Positions 44,261 to 54,798 are shown, counted from the stretch's first letter. The stretch: 64,000 bases of DNA from Streptomyces sp. CoH27 (GCF_020181035.1 NZ_JAIQYY010000018.1:145934-209933); one strand, 5' to 3'. Notes: generated by a model from the letters alone, not told the origin. Program-made: numbers and translations.

Positions 44261-45546
44261 CACACTGCTCCGAGGATCCTGAGGTCCGGGAGGTACACGC
44301 ACGCGACCGCGATCGCGACCGGCTTCCCGGCGGCCGAACGACCCAGCCACACCGGCCACACCCCGTCCCCACCGGTGGGGAAGTGGATGAGGTCGCCGCC
44401 GGTCGCACTGTCCGACGTGCGTACATAGCTGCTGTCGGCGATCGGCTCCCCGGCGTCTTCCTCTCCCTCCATGCTGTAGCGCCGGTACTTGTCCGCGAGC
44501 ACGGACCACGCGGCGGAGTCGGCGAAGCTGCCCAGAGCGGCATCGGTGGGGAAACCGTAGGCCTCGTCGTCCCGCAGCAGCCTGGCGTCCTCGCCCTCGG
44601 CGAGCGCCAGCTCCCAGGTGGCCGCCGGTTCCTCGTCGATCAGGAGCCGTACGGCGGCCCCCTCCTCCACCGGGAACACCTCGCCCGCGTACTCCAGCTC
44701 ATAGCTGAGGATGGCCTCCTGCAGCGGGTAGGCGCCCGGCGGAATGCGCTCCCGCAGCTCGCGTTGCCTGCCGTCGTCCGTCGTCAGCGGGCAGGCGACG
44801 GCGAGTCTGCCGCTGGGCACCCGCAGCACGGCGATCTCCCGCACGGCGTGCACGGTCATCTCCGGCTGGTCCTTCGTCGCCACGCGCGTGCCAGGCCGGA
44901 ACAACTCGCTCAGGTGCGGCGGAGCGGCCGGGCGCGGCGGCAGCCAGGGGGACAGAGCCGCTGCGGCGCCGTCCGCAGGGGAAGCCTCCAGGGTGGCCTC
45001 CGGGTCGTCCGCGTGCCGGCCGCACAGGGACGGCTCGGACAGGAGCAGGCTTCCGACACCGCCTGCGCCGAACTCCGCCCGGTCCCGCCGACGGTCCGCT
45101 TCCGGCACCTCCACGCGCCCGTGCCGCGACGGGCCCAGGGCACCCTGCGGCTCGAATACCGTTCTCCCCCTGCCGTCCGGTTCGAGGTCCGTCCTGGTGC
45201 GCCAGACGTCCTTCGCGAACTCGGCCTGGTCCAGGGAGTCGTAGCGCCACTGCGCGCGGCGGCGCAGGAGCAGGCGCCCCGGTTCGAGCAGCCGCCAGTC
45301 CAGCTCCTGAGTACGGCGGCCCCGCTCGTCGTACGCCCACACACCCACGTAATGATCGCCCCAGGCCACCAGGTGCACCTCCACAGGTACGGTGCGCCCC
45401 GGCACCCGATGGACCATCACATACGGCTCGCCCGCCCGGTCCCGCGCCTCTGCCTCGGACCGCGAGAGCGGTTCCAGGGCACTGCACGAGGACAGATCCC
45501 ATCCCTTCGCGTACGACACCAGCGCGGTGCGTCCGTCGTCAGCCAT
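44260..45546 (-). CDS. large protein with C-terminal DUF4241 domain
   Basis: A 428-residue protein. The N-terminal ~210 residues are unrecognised (VMVHRVPGRTVPVEVHLVAW, then WRLLEPGRLLLRRRAQW). The C-terminal ~200 residues match DUF4241: LPSGRLAVACPL, ERIPPGAYPLQEAIL, RLLIDEEPAATWELAL, DAALGSFAD and GDGVWPVWLGR, all in order. DUF4241 has no known function; it recurs beside polymorphic-toxin and SMI1-type genes. ATG 45546 has GGGGGA upstream. The gene is followed by the coupled 216-residue protein. Confidence 0.75.
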   Translation of the reverse strand: MADDGRTALVSYAKGWDLSSCSALEPLSRSEAEARDRAGEPYVMVHRVPGRTVPVEVHLVAWGDHYVGVWAYDERGRRTQELDWRLLEPGRLLLRRRAQWRYDSLDQAEFAKDVWRTRTDLEPDGRGRTVFEPQGALGPSRHGRVEVPEADRRRDRAEFGAGGVGSLLLSEPSLCGRHADDPEATLEASPADGAAAALSPWLPPRPAAPPHLSELFRPGTRVATKDQPEMTVHAVREIAVLRVPSGRLAVACPLTTDDGRQRELRERIPPGAYPLQEAILSYELEYAGEVFPVEEGAAVRLLIDEEPAATWELALAEGEDARLLRDDEAYGFPTDAALGSFADSAAWSVLADKYRRYSMEGEEDAGEPIADSSYVRTSDSATGGDLIHFPTGGDGVWPVWLGRSAAGKPVAIAVACVYLPDLRILGAV

Positions 45547-45635
45547 CACAAGTCCCCCTCGATACCCCATGGATTGCCCCGCCGCTACGCAGCGTAACGC
45601 CCGCCACTGACAACGGGGCGCGGCCCAGGGAGCCG

Positions 45636-46301
45636 TCAGCTCTCCTGCGGTTCGGTGGTGAACCGGCGCCAGTCCGGCGGATACAGACCGGTCCCGCTCG
45701 GGGATCTCACTCCCAGGTAGCGCCAGAAGTCGAAGAGCGCTTCGGCCTCCAGGCGGCCCCAGCGATCGCCCTCGCGGACCGGACGGTTCCTGGGATCGTC
45801 GTCGTCCCACCAGAAGTCCTCGTACGCCGGATCGTCGGCGCTGTAGGGGGTCAGGTAGCCCCGCACATGCTCCAGGTCCAGCTTCAGTTCCGGAAACTGC
45901 GCCACCAGCAGCTCGGGACGTCCGTGCACCGGGAGGTCATCAAAGAAGCGCTGTTCCGCGTCGGTCCACTGGACGAATTGATCCACCGCGCCGCCGTGGT
46001 GGAAGAGCTCGTACCCCCAGTAGTTCCCGTCGTACATGAAGGTCAGCAGTCCAGGGCAGTCGTACACGCGGGAGACGTGGAGCTGCGCGCGGCGCCGCAG
46101 GTCCCATTCCCAGCCCGGCGTCCAGTCGAGCACGGTCCAGCCGTTGTGCTCCTCGTGCAGGGTGTAGACGTCGGTCTGTTTCGGATCGGCGGGCGCGAGC
46201 CGGTGACCCTCGCCCTCCCAGAACTCGGACAGCGCCTCGTAAACCTGCCGGTGATCAACGCCTCGGAAGAGATTGCACCGCAGAAATCCGCCCACGCACA
46301 T
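45636..46301 (-). CDS. uncharacterised Trp/Asp-rich protein
   Basis: A 221-residue acidic protein rich in Trp, Tyr and Asp (TVLDWTPGWEWDLRRRAQLHV, FMYDGNYWGYELFHHGG, YEDFWWDDDD). Such composition is common in contact-dependent or polymorphic-toxin immunity proteins, but no family is recognised. AGGAG is only two bases from ATG 46301, so the start is uncertain; an upstream in-frame start at 46367 is possible. It is downstream of the thiC-tail ORF at 46440 on the same strand. Confidence 0.6.
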   Translation of the reverse strand: MCVGGFLRCNLFRGVDHRQVYEALSEFWEGEGHRLAPADPKQTDVYTLHEEHNGWTVLDWTPGWEWDLRRRAQLHVSRVYDCPGLLTFMYDGNYWGYELFHHGGAVDQFVQWTDAEQRFFDDLPVHGRPELLVAQFPELKLDLEHVRGYLTPYSADDPAYEDFWWDDDDPRNRPVREGDRWGRLEAEALFDFWRYLGVRSPSGTGLYPPDWRRFTTEPQES

Positions 46302-46439
46302 CGCTCCTGACCCAGAAGGCGGAGGACCAGCGGATCCCGATCCTCCAAGTGGCGTGGGAATCGTCACCCATCGGCGGGCGGGCCGTCCATGCCACGGCCG
46401 GCGCAGGCCGTTCGGTGGCAGGGACCGCCGTACGCGGGC

Positions 46440-46571
46440 TCAGTCCGCGATCGGCAGGTACACCCGGTTGCCCGCCTCGGCGAACTCCTTCGACTTCTGG
46501 GCCATACCCTCCTCGATCTCGGCCCGGCTGCCGCCGTGTTCGCGGCGGATGTCCTGCGAGATCTTCATCGA
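46440..46571 (-). repeat. displaced copy C of the thiC 3' end
   Basis: These 132 bases match the last 44 codons of thiC (49438-49569), including the stop, with only a few differences, all in the last ~25 bases of coding sequence. Identity ends abruptly at the codon TCG of SMKIS. The copy is in the same orientation as thiC. It is interpreted as an att scar. Confidence 0.9.
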
Positions 46572-46604
46572 GGACAAGTTCGAGCCGGAGTCATTCGTAG
46601 TCAT
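46440..46604 (-). CDS. small ORF: 11 new residues fused to the ThiC C-terminus
   Basis: A 54-codon frame starting MTTNDSGSNLS and continuing with the complete ThiC tail from SMKISQ to YLPIAD and the stop. The ATG overlaps the stop of the upstream frameshifted gene (ATGA), so it could be translated by coupling. It lacks the thiC cysteine cluster and cannot be catalytic. It may be a by-product of integration rather than a functional gene. Confidence 0.45.
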   Translation of the reverse strand: MTTNDSGSNLSSMKISQDIRREHGGSRAEIEEGMAQKSKEFAEAGNRVYLPIAD

Positions 46605-47595
46605 GCGTTGAGATCCAGCAGTTCGACGAGCGCGATGCTCTCGGCCTGAGCAACTGCCAGGCGAGTACCGTCAGGGTGCAATGCCGCAACCGGGGTCGGG
46701 ACATGGGTGACTCCGTAGGCCCCGTCTCGCCTGGATACGTTCAGCTCGGGCCATTCCGCCAGTACTGAACCGGTCGCGATGTCGATCAGCCTGGGGTGCC
46801 CATGCAAAGAGACGACTCGGCTGCCCTCGGCGATCAGGGTCCCGATCTCGAAATCGGCGCGGTTGCGGTGCAGCCACTGGCGCTGGGAGAGGGACCACAC
46901 ACGAGATGCTGAGGGCCCAGAGTCGGCACCTCCTCGTCATCGAGGACGTAGTCACCGGTCGCCACAGCTAGGCGATCATTGTCGAGCCAGCACGCTGACA
47001 CCACTTCGGCATCCAGTCCCGGCTCCATGGGCAATACCCCTGGCCCGCCCAGGACGGCCGGGTCCGCCAGCGCACTGTCCAGATCAAACACTTCCACGGT
47101 TCCGTACGGATGCCACACCCAGCCGGCCACCAGCAGATGCCTGGCATCCCGACTCACCGACAGCCGGGAATGGAACACATCCTTGGCTTGACGTGTGCCT
47201 GCGGTGAGCCGCTGTCCCGATTCGACGTCCTCGACCTGGAGGACGGCATACTCCTCCGGGCAGTGAACCAGGATCTCCCGGCCGTTCCGCAGCGCCCCCA
47301 GCGCCACGGGGTAGTCGAAGTCATCGGCGTGGTAAGGGCTGCGCGTGAGTTCCCGGACAACACGCGCTCCTTCCAGCAGCAGGGCCTTCGTCCCGCGCTC
47401 GGCGTAGACAACGCTGTAACGGCCGGAGGGAGAGACAACGCTCCTGTCGAACCCGGGGCCGTGGTCGATGAAGATCCGGCGCTCCACGCCGGCGGAGTTC
47501 CAGGCGCGTCCTCCCACCAGGTCAACCAGATCGTCTCCCTGCCAGACAAGTGACTGGACCGGCGCCGACACCGCCTGCAACACCACGTGATCCAT
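46601..47595 (-). pseudogene. beta-propeller-like gene split by a frameshift
   Basis: Two overlapping frames make one sensible protein of about 330 residues. The first (from ATG 47595) reads MDHVVLQAVSAPVQSLVWQG and on through repeats such as RLSVSRDARHLLVAGWVWHP and DNDRLAVATGDYVL, typical of WD40-like blades. The second resumes at WSLSQRQWLHRNRADFEIG and ends VELLDLNA. The break is at GTGTGTG (46896-46902): deleting two bases restores one frame, L-V-W-S-L-S. This suggests slippage or a sequencing error. The family is unknown. The gene lies between thiC tails C and B. Confidence 0.65.
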
Positions 47596-47675
47596 TGCCC
47601 GCCCCCTGATCACCGACCGCTGATGGCGCTGCTCCCGACGCATTGGGCCCCAGGAGCAGCGCCAATCTAGATGCT

Positions 47676-47825
47676 TCAGTCCGCGATCGGCAGATACACC
47701 CTGTTCCCCGCCTCGGCGAACTCCTTCGACTTCTGGAGCATCCCCTCAGCGACCTCCTCAGGCGACGCCCCCTCAGCCGCCGCACCGCCGAACCGCTCTG
47801 TGATGCTTTGGCTAATCTTCATCGA
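47676..47825 (-). repeat. displaced copy B of the thiC 3' end (diverged)
   Basis: This 150-base copy ends with the same ~60 bases as thiC, with one mismatch, but its upstream part encodes SITERFGGAAAEGASPEEVAEG instead of the host sequence, six codons longer. Similarity again starts exactly at TCG-ATG-AAG. The diverged part looks like a thiC end from another actinobacterium. Confidence 0.9.
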
Positions 47826-47834
47826 GGACAGCAT
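47676..47834 (-). CDS. small ORF: ThiC C-terminus-like peptide
   Basis: A 52-residue frame beginning MLSSMKISQ and ending with [13 protein letters not shown], like ThiC. Its ATG shares one base with the HxlR stop codon (TGATG). As with copy C it has no cysteine cluster and no enzymatic capacity. It is listed because it is open, coupled and repeated, but it may be only a remnant. Confidence 0.4.
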   Translation of the reverse strand: MLSSMKISQSITERFGGAAAEGASPEEVAEGMLQKSKEFAEAGNRVYLPIAD

Positions 47835-48268
47835 CAGCCTTGAGTCGCGGACGATGTTCCAGCCCCAGGGGGTTGGCGGGTGGCTCGCTCGTCGAATTCC
47901 TCCCGTGCGGCCTGGACAGCGGCGATGTTCGCCTGTGACCAGTCGGTGATGCTCTGCAGCAGCCCACCTACCTCCTGGCCCATCTTGGTCAATTGATACT
48001 CCACGCAGGGTGGCACGGTCGGATACACGGTGCGGGTCATCAGTCCGTCGCGCTCCAGCGCACGCAGGGTCTGCGTCAGGACCTTCGACGTCACGCCGTC
48101 CAGCCGTCGACGCAGTTCGGCGAATCGCATGGGTCGACGGTCCTCAAGTGCCACCAGCACCAGCATGGTCCACTTGCTGGCGATCAGCTCCAGCACGGAA
48201 CGGGTCGGGCAGTCGCGTAGGAAGACGTCCACGCCACCGTGTTTCCTCAGGTCGAAGCCGGTATCCAT
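47834..48268 (-). CDS. HxlR-family transcriptional regulator
   Basis: A 144-residue winged-helix regulator: CPTRSVLELIASKWTMLVLVAL (helix-turn-helix entry with the family Cys), MRFAELRRRLDGVTSKVLTQ (recognition), LERDGLMTRTVYPTVPPCVEY (wing). HxlR proteins respond to aldehydes, quinones or oxidants, often through that Cys. It is divergent from the quinone oxidoreductase at 48363 and probably controls it. ATG 48268 is chosen as the family start; upstream starts lack ribosome sites. It ends in thiC copy B. Confidence 0.82.
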   Translation of the reverse strand: MDTGFDLRKHGGVDVFLRDCPTRSVLELIASKWTMLVLVALEDRRPMRFAELRRRLDGVTSKVLTQTLRALERDGLMTRTVYPTVPPCVEYQLTKMGQEVGGLLQSITDWSQANIAAVQAAREEFDERATRQPPGAGTSSATQG

Positions 48269-48362
48269 GAGGAACCTCGATATCAGATAAGTGCCTTCTT
48301 CCGCGGGGTTATCGCTCGGGCCGACCATGGAACGCACCGCGATCCACTGACGAGGAGCCCTG

Positions 48363-49301
48363 ATGTCCGCCCGCATGCATGCCATCGTCCAATCCGCGTT
48401 CGGTGGTCCTGAGGTGCTGAACTACACCGAGACCGATGTGCCGGTACCCGGGCCCGGGGAGGTGCTGCTGCGGGTCGCCGGTGCCGGAGTCAACCCGGGC
48501 GACGCGGTTCTCCGGTCTGGCCGCGTGCCGGAGCTGGTCACCCTGCCGTGGACGCCGGGCAACGACGTCGCCGGTGTCGTCGAGCGGGTCGGCGAGGGTG
48601 TGACACGGTTCGCGCCGGGCGACGAGGTGTACGGCATGCTGGCGGTCACCCGACGCGGGGCGTACGCCGAGTTCACTGCCGCGCCGGCCGACGCGCTGGC
48701 CTTCGTGCCCAAGAACCTCGACCTGGTCCACGCGGGGGCTGTGCCTCTGGTCGCGTTCACCGCTTGGCAGGCGCTGGCCGTGCTGGCGCGGGTCCGGCCC
48801 GGCGACCGGGTACTGATCCACGCTGCGGCAGGCGGTGTCGGCCATGTTGCAGTTCAGCTGGCCAAGGAGCTGGGGGCACACGTCATCGGTACGGCACGGG
48901 CGGCCAACCATGATCTTGTGCGCGGACTGGGGGCCGACGAACTGATCGACTACACCACCACCGACTTCCGAACCGTCGTGGCTCCGGTGGACGTGGTTCT
49001 GGACTTGGTCGGCGGTTCCTATGGGCCGCGCTCCCTCGATGTGCTCCGCCCGGGCGGTCTGCTCATCGGGGCGTCGATCGACCCGGGGACGGACGAGCGG
49101 CAGGCCGCCACCCGTGGCTTGCGCTATGCGTGGGTCACGGCCGAACCCTCCGGGAAGTTGTTGGAGCGGGTCACCGAACGCATCGAGGCAGGTCGGCTGC
49201 GGGTCATGGTCCAAGACATCTACCCGCTGGCCGAAGCCGCCGAGGCTCACCGCACGATCGAGACCAAGCGGACCACGGGAAAAATCGTCCTCGTGCCGTG
49301 A
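48363..49301 (+). CDS. zinc-independent quinone oxidoreductase (MDR superfamily)
   Basis: A 312-residue NADPH-dependent enzyme of the zeta-crystallin/QOR type. The catalytic GroES-like domain (GPEVLNYTETDVPVPGPGEV, GNDVAGVVERVG) is followed by a Rossmann domain (HAAAGGVGHVAVQLAKELGAHVIG) and a C-terminal HRTIETKRTTGKIVLVP. The zinc ligands of alcohol dehydrogenases are absent. ATG 48363 has GAGGAG upstream. It would reduce quinones or enones, and the divergent HxlR gene probably senses them. The pair is the cargo between thiC copies B and A. Confidence 0.86.
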   Translation: MSARMHAIVQSAFGGPEVLNYTETDVPVPGPGEVLLRVAGAGVNPGDAVLRSGRVPELVTLPWTPGNDVAGVVERVGEGVTRFAPGDEVYGMLAVTRRGAYAEFTAAPADALAFVPKNLDLVHAGAVPLVAFTAWQALAVLARVRPGDRVLIHAAAGGVGHVAVQLAKELGAHVIGTARAANHDLVRGLGADELIDYTTTDFRTVVAPVDVVLDLVGGSYGPRSLDVLRPGGLLIGASIDPGTDERQAATRGLRYAWVTAEPSGKLLERVTERIEAGRLRVMVQDIYPLAEAAEAHRTIETKRTTGKIVLVP

Positions 49302-49437
49302 CCAACTCCAGTCATTCGGGCTCCTGGCCCTGCTCCACCTCGTGATCCCCGACCCCGATGGTGGTGGCCAAGCGGGGTCCGCGCTTCCGTGATGCCCTCA
49401 CGTCGGCACGGAAACGCGGACCGCTTGCACCTGGATC

Positions 49438-51380
<1,943 letters not shown>

Positions 51381-51463
51381 GCGTGTGCAAAGGTGCCTCC
51401 ACGCTAGCGTCATATGTGGCGTGCTGAACAGTGGGCCCCGTCCGTTCTTGCGATGATCGGGCG

Positions 51464-52945
51464 GTGACCAGGATGGAGCAGTACCCGTATCAGCCGCCCG
51501 AGCCGCGCCACCAGGACGCCTCGGCGCCAGGCGTCGGGCACAGCCACGACCACATCCACGAGCAGGGGCACGGGCAGGGGCACGGCCACGGGCAGGGGCA
51601 CAGCCACGGGCCAGGGCACAGCCACTCGCACGGGCACAGTCACTCGCACGGGCACAGTCACAGCCACGGACCTGCCGCTCCGGTCTCCCGGCATCTGCGT
51701 AAGGTCATCGCGGCGATCCTGATCCCGTTCACGGCGGCTGTCGTGGTGGGGCTCGTGGTGCTGTGGCCGGGCGGGGCGCCGCCCCACAAGCGCACTGGCG
51801 TCGGCTTCGACCAGCAGACCCAGCAGGCCACGGTCACCCAGGTCGTTCAGGTCAGCTGCAAGTCGGTGAACGCCTCGGGCGAGACCCCCACCGGCGACAC
51901 GTCCACCGCCGAGGGCAGTTCGGCGCAGCAGGAGGCGAGCGGCACCTGCCACACGGCGACGGTCCGCATCGACACCGGCAAGGACAAGGGCCGTACCTTC
52001 ACCGAGATCGTGCAGCCGGACCAGCCCCGGCAACTGCACCAGGGCGAGAAGGTCGTGGTCGCCTACGAGCCCTCCGCGCCCAAGGACCTGCAGTACTCGG
52101 TCGCCGACGTCAATCGCCGCTTCCCGATGGGTCTGCTGGCCGGGATCTTCGCGCTCGCCGTCGTGGTGGTGGGCCGGCTGCGCGGTGTCATGGCGCTCGT
52201 CGCACTGGCGGTCAGCTTCCTGGTGCTGAACCAGTTCATCCTGCCCGCGATCCTTCAGGGCTCCAACCCGCTGCTGGTGGCGGTTGTCGGATCGAGCGCC
52301 ATCATGCTGATCGCCCTGTACATGTGCCACGGCCTGTCCGCCCGGACATCGGTGGCCGTGCTCGGCACGCTGGTCTCACTGGCACTGATCGGCATCCTCG
52401 GCTCACAGTTCATCGGCTGGGCCGCGCTCACCGGCAACACCGACGACCAGACCGGCCTGATCCACGGCCTCTACCCGAAGCTCGACATGAGCGGCCTGCT
52501 GCTTGCCGGCGTCATCATCGGCTCCCTCGGCGTCCTGGACGACGTGACCGTGACCCAGACGTCGGCCGTCTGGGAACTGCACGAGGCCAACCCGACGATG
52601 GGCCGGCGCGGACTGTACCGGGCGGGCATCCGCATCGGCCGCGACCACATCGCCTCCGTGGTCAACACCCTCGTCCTCGCCTACGCCGGCGCCGCGCTGC
52701 CGCTGCTGCTGCTCTTCTCGATCGCGCAGAGCGGCGTGAGCACCGTCGCCAACAGTGAACTGGTCGCCGAGGAGATCGTGCGCACGCTTGTGGGCTCGAT
52801 CGGCCTCGTCGCCTCGGTCCCGGTCACCACCGCGCTCGCCGCGCTCGTCGTCGCGGCCGACCGGCCCGGCCCGGACGCCCCGGCTCGCAGCGGCACCTCG
52901 CCCGCCCCGGGCCGGGGCGGGCGAGGGCGACGCCGGAAGCGGTGA
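51464..52945 (+). CDS. YibE/F-family membrane protein with His-rich N-terminus
   Basis: A 493-residue protein. Residues ~20-75 are mostly His, Gly, Ser and Gln, with three successive GHSHSH-type repeats: a likely metal-binding tail on the cytoplasmic side. A first transmembrane helix (about 85-105), an extracytoplasmic region with two Cys (QVSCKS, SGTCHT), then seven or more helices form the YibE/F domain (GLLAGIFALAVVVVGRLRG, GVIIGSLGVLDDVTVTQTSAV). The function of the family is unknown. GATGAT lies eight bases before GTG 51464, suggesting a leaderless transcript; ATG 51473 is an alternative. Confidence 0.82.
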   Translation: MTRMEQYPYQPPEPRHQDASAPGVGHSHDHIHEQGHGQGHGHGQGHSHGPGHSHSHGHSHSHGHSHSHGPAAPVSRHLRKVIAAILIPFTAAVVVGLVVLWPGGAPPHKRTGVGFDQQTQQATVTQVVQVSCKSVNASGETPTGDTSTAEGSSAQQEASGTCHTATVRIDTGKDKGRTFTEIVQPDQPRQLHQGEKVVVAYEPSAPKDLQYSVADVNRRFPMGLLAGIFALAVVVVGRLRGVMALVALAVSFLVLNQFILPAILQGSNPLLVAVVGSSAIMLIALYMCHGLSARTSVAVLGTLVSLALIGILGSQFIGWAALTGNTDDQTGLIHGLYPKLDMSGLLLAGVIIGSLGVLDDVTVTQTSAVWELHEANPTMGRRGLYRAGIRIGRDHIASVVNTLVLAYAGAALPLLLLFSIAQSGVSTVANSELVAEEIVRTLVGSIGLVASVPVTTALAALVVAADRPGPDAPARSGTSPAPGRGGRGRRRKR

Positions 52946-52975
52946 GGCTGGGCGACGCCGGGAGCGGTGAGGCTG
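52926..52975. repeat. 25-bp tandem duplication at the yibEF stop codon
   Basis: Two 25-base units (52926-52950 and 52951-52975) differ at one base. The first contains the end of the coding region and the stop codon, so the duplication repeats the stop region in the spacer before ssgA. Confidence 0.75.
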
Positions 52976-53097
52976 AGGCGCCGGTAGCCGTGCGGCTGGG
53001 ACGCTGTCGGCGACCTCCGCTCGTCGTCCTGCGCAGAAGCGTTCCTGCGCAGTCCCACGCATCACGCCGAGCACCCTGCGCCCCCTGCCGTAACGCT

Positions 53098-53535
53098 TCA
53101 GCCGGCGCTCTGTTCCTCGGCCAGGATGCGATCCAGCGCCTCTTCCAGATGCGCGTCGAAGTCGGCCAGCGCCCCTTCCTGGCCGAGCGGCACCAGCTTG
53201 TCCGTACGGTCCAGGAAGGCCACGAGCGGCGGCGCCGACGAGCGGAACAGTGCCTGGTCGGTGCCCACCTGAAGCCTGATCAGCACTTCGCCGAGCACCT
53301 CGGAATCGGCGGGGGCGATGTGCACATCCCCTTCCCCGCACGGCCTGCCAACCCCGTCGATCATCAGCTCGCGCCCGAAGGCCCAGGTCACCGGGGCGTC
53401 ACCGGGCAGATGAAAGGTCAGTCGCACGGCATAGGGATCACTGGTCTCGTAGCGCAACTCCACCGGAATGCGGAAGGAGAGCTCCTCCGAGACGAGAAAG
53501 CTCATCATGACTTCTGCCTGTACGGACTCGCGCAT
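53098..53535 (-). CDS. ssgA: SsgA, sporulation-specific cell division activator
   Basis: A 145-residue SALP-family protein. SsgA stimulates septum formation and spore development and influences peptidoglycan localisation, acting at future septation sites. Signature segments are MSFLVSEELSFRIPVELRY, LTFHLPGDAPVTWAFGREL and LVAFLDRTDKLVPLGQE. ATG 53535 gives the longer form; ATG 53508 or 53505 (MMSFLV) would give the shorter form. It lies directly downstream of ssgR, its dedicated activator in Streptomyces. Confidence 0.95.
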   Translation of the reverse strand: MRESVQAEVMMSFLVSEELSFRIPVELRYETSDPYAVRLTFHLPGDAPVTWAFGRELMIDGVGRPCGEGDVHIAPADSEVLGEVLIRLQVGTDQALFRSSAPPLVAFLDRTDKLVPLGQEGALADFDAHLEEALDRILAEEQSAG

Positions 53536-53634
53536 CGTCTACCCCGTCATAGGACATCGACTGGCTGGGATTGATCCCTCTAAGCGTGGTCAAATCTTGC
53601 TGAACGTACACAGGAGATCACAAGGAGTAAGTTT

Positions 53635-54582
53635 TCAGATACTGATAGAGAGGGTGAGGGTGCCCAGATGCCGCCCGATCTCCGTCTGCAGCCGATGCGC
53701 CGCGGGCAGCAGCCGGTCGGCCTGGTGGAGCGGGAGCGACATGGCCATCGTGGCCACGGTGGTGCCCACGGTGATCGGGACCGCCGCGCAGACCGTCCCC
53801 AGCGCGTACTCCTGACGCTCCACCACCGGCTCCATGCGCCGCATCCGGGCCAGCCGCCGCAGCAGGGCGTCGTTGTCCCGGACCGTGTACGGCGTGATGG
53901 GCTGCACCGGATAGCGGGCGAGATGGTCGCGGCGGGCGTCCTCGTCCAGCTGAGAGAGCAGGCACTGCCCGATGGCGTGCGCGTGGCCGGTCGCCCGGAA
54001 GTCGGCCCACTCCTCGACCGCGGGGGCCTCCGGGCTGTCGGAGACGCACATGACCTCGATCTCGCCGTCCCGGTACATCGCGTAGTACACCGGCACACCA
54101 ATGGAATCGCGCCAGTGCGCCAGCGTGTCCGCCACCGCGCTGCGACGTTCCTGCTGTGCTCCGCTGCTACTCAGCCGCTCGGCCGCGTCACCGAGGAAGA
54201 ACAGCCCTTTCTCACGGCGCAGATAGCCCTCGTGGACCAAGGTGCGCAGCAGGTGGTACGCCGTCGGCAGGGCGAGGCCGGTCTCGCGGGCCAGCTGCTT
54301 GGCGGGGGCGCCGTAGACATGCGCGGCGACGGTCTCCAGCAGGCGCATGGCGCGCTGCACGGATCCGATGAGCGTCGCGGCGGCCGCCGGTTCGGGAGAG
54401 GTCACGGAGTGCGGCTGGACGAGCAGGGCCGGGGGGTGCGGCTGGCCGGAGACGTCCGCCGAGTGCGGCTGACCGGGCACGGCCACGGCCGGGGAAGGTG
54501 GGTGCCGCGGGGGAGGCGCGCAGGAGCGCGGCGCGGTGGGGGGTGCGTGGGATTCCGCCGGTGCGGTGTCAACCGTGGCCAA
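53635..54582 (-). CDS. ssgR: SsgR, IclR-family activator of ssgA
   Basis: A 315-residue regulator. The IclR winged helix spans about 72-130 (AKQLARETGLALPTAYHLLRTLVHEGYLR), followed by the effector domain. SsgR is known to activate ssgA. Unusually the N-terminus has ~70 Pro/His/Ser-rich residues with repeated GQPH/VQPHS. The start shown is a TTG with GGAG upstream; a shorter start at the GTG encoding VTSPEP is possible. Spacing to ssgA is 99 bases, holding the target promoter. Confidence 0.9.
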   Translation of the reverse strand: MATVDTAPAESHAPPTAPRSCAPPPRHPPSPAVAVPGQPHSADVSGQPHPPALLVQPHSVTSPEPAAAATLIGSVQRAMRLLETVAAHVYGAPAKQLARETGLALPTAYHLLRTLVHEGYLRREKGLFFLGDAAERLSSSGAQQERRSAVADTLAHWRDSIGVPVYYAMYRDGEIEVMCVSDSPEAPAVEEWADFRATGHAHAIGQCLLSQLDEDARRDHLARYPVQPITPYTVRDNDALLRRLARMRRMEPVVERQEYALGTVCAAVPITVGTTVATMAMSLPLHQADRLLPAAHRLQTEIGRHLGTLTLSISI

Positions 54583-54798
54583 GGGTCACTCCGAAGCGCG
54601 ATGGGCAGCCCGTGCCGGGGAAGAGCACGGAGGGGTCTGCGCCGCCCACGGGGCCGGACCCCGTGGGGAGTTCCGGACTTTAACCGCCCGCCACCGCGCG
54701 CAGACGGCCTCGCGGGGAAACTTCCCTCCCCCGAGGGAACCGGTCACCCCTGGCCGGGACAGGTGATCGCGTGGTTCGCTCACCAGTCCCGCGTTCCG

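Noticed and set aside
46273-46611. Plus-strand frames reading QSAIGRYT...[15 protein letters not shown], repeated at 47671 and 49358
   Set aside because: They look like a conserved peptide family but are the antisense of the thiC tail copies.
43526-49437. Search for an integrase, transposase or relaxase in the accessory interval
   Set aside because: None was found in any frame, so no intact mobile element can be annotated; only the repeated thiC ends point to integration.
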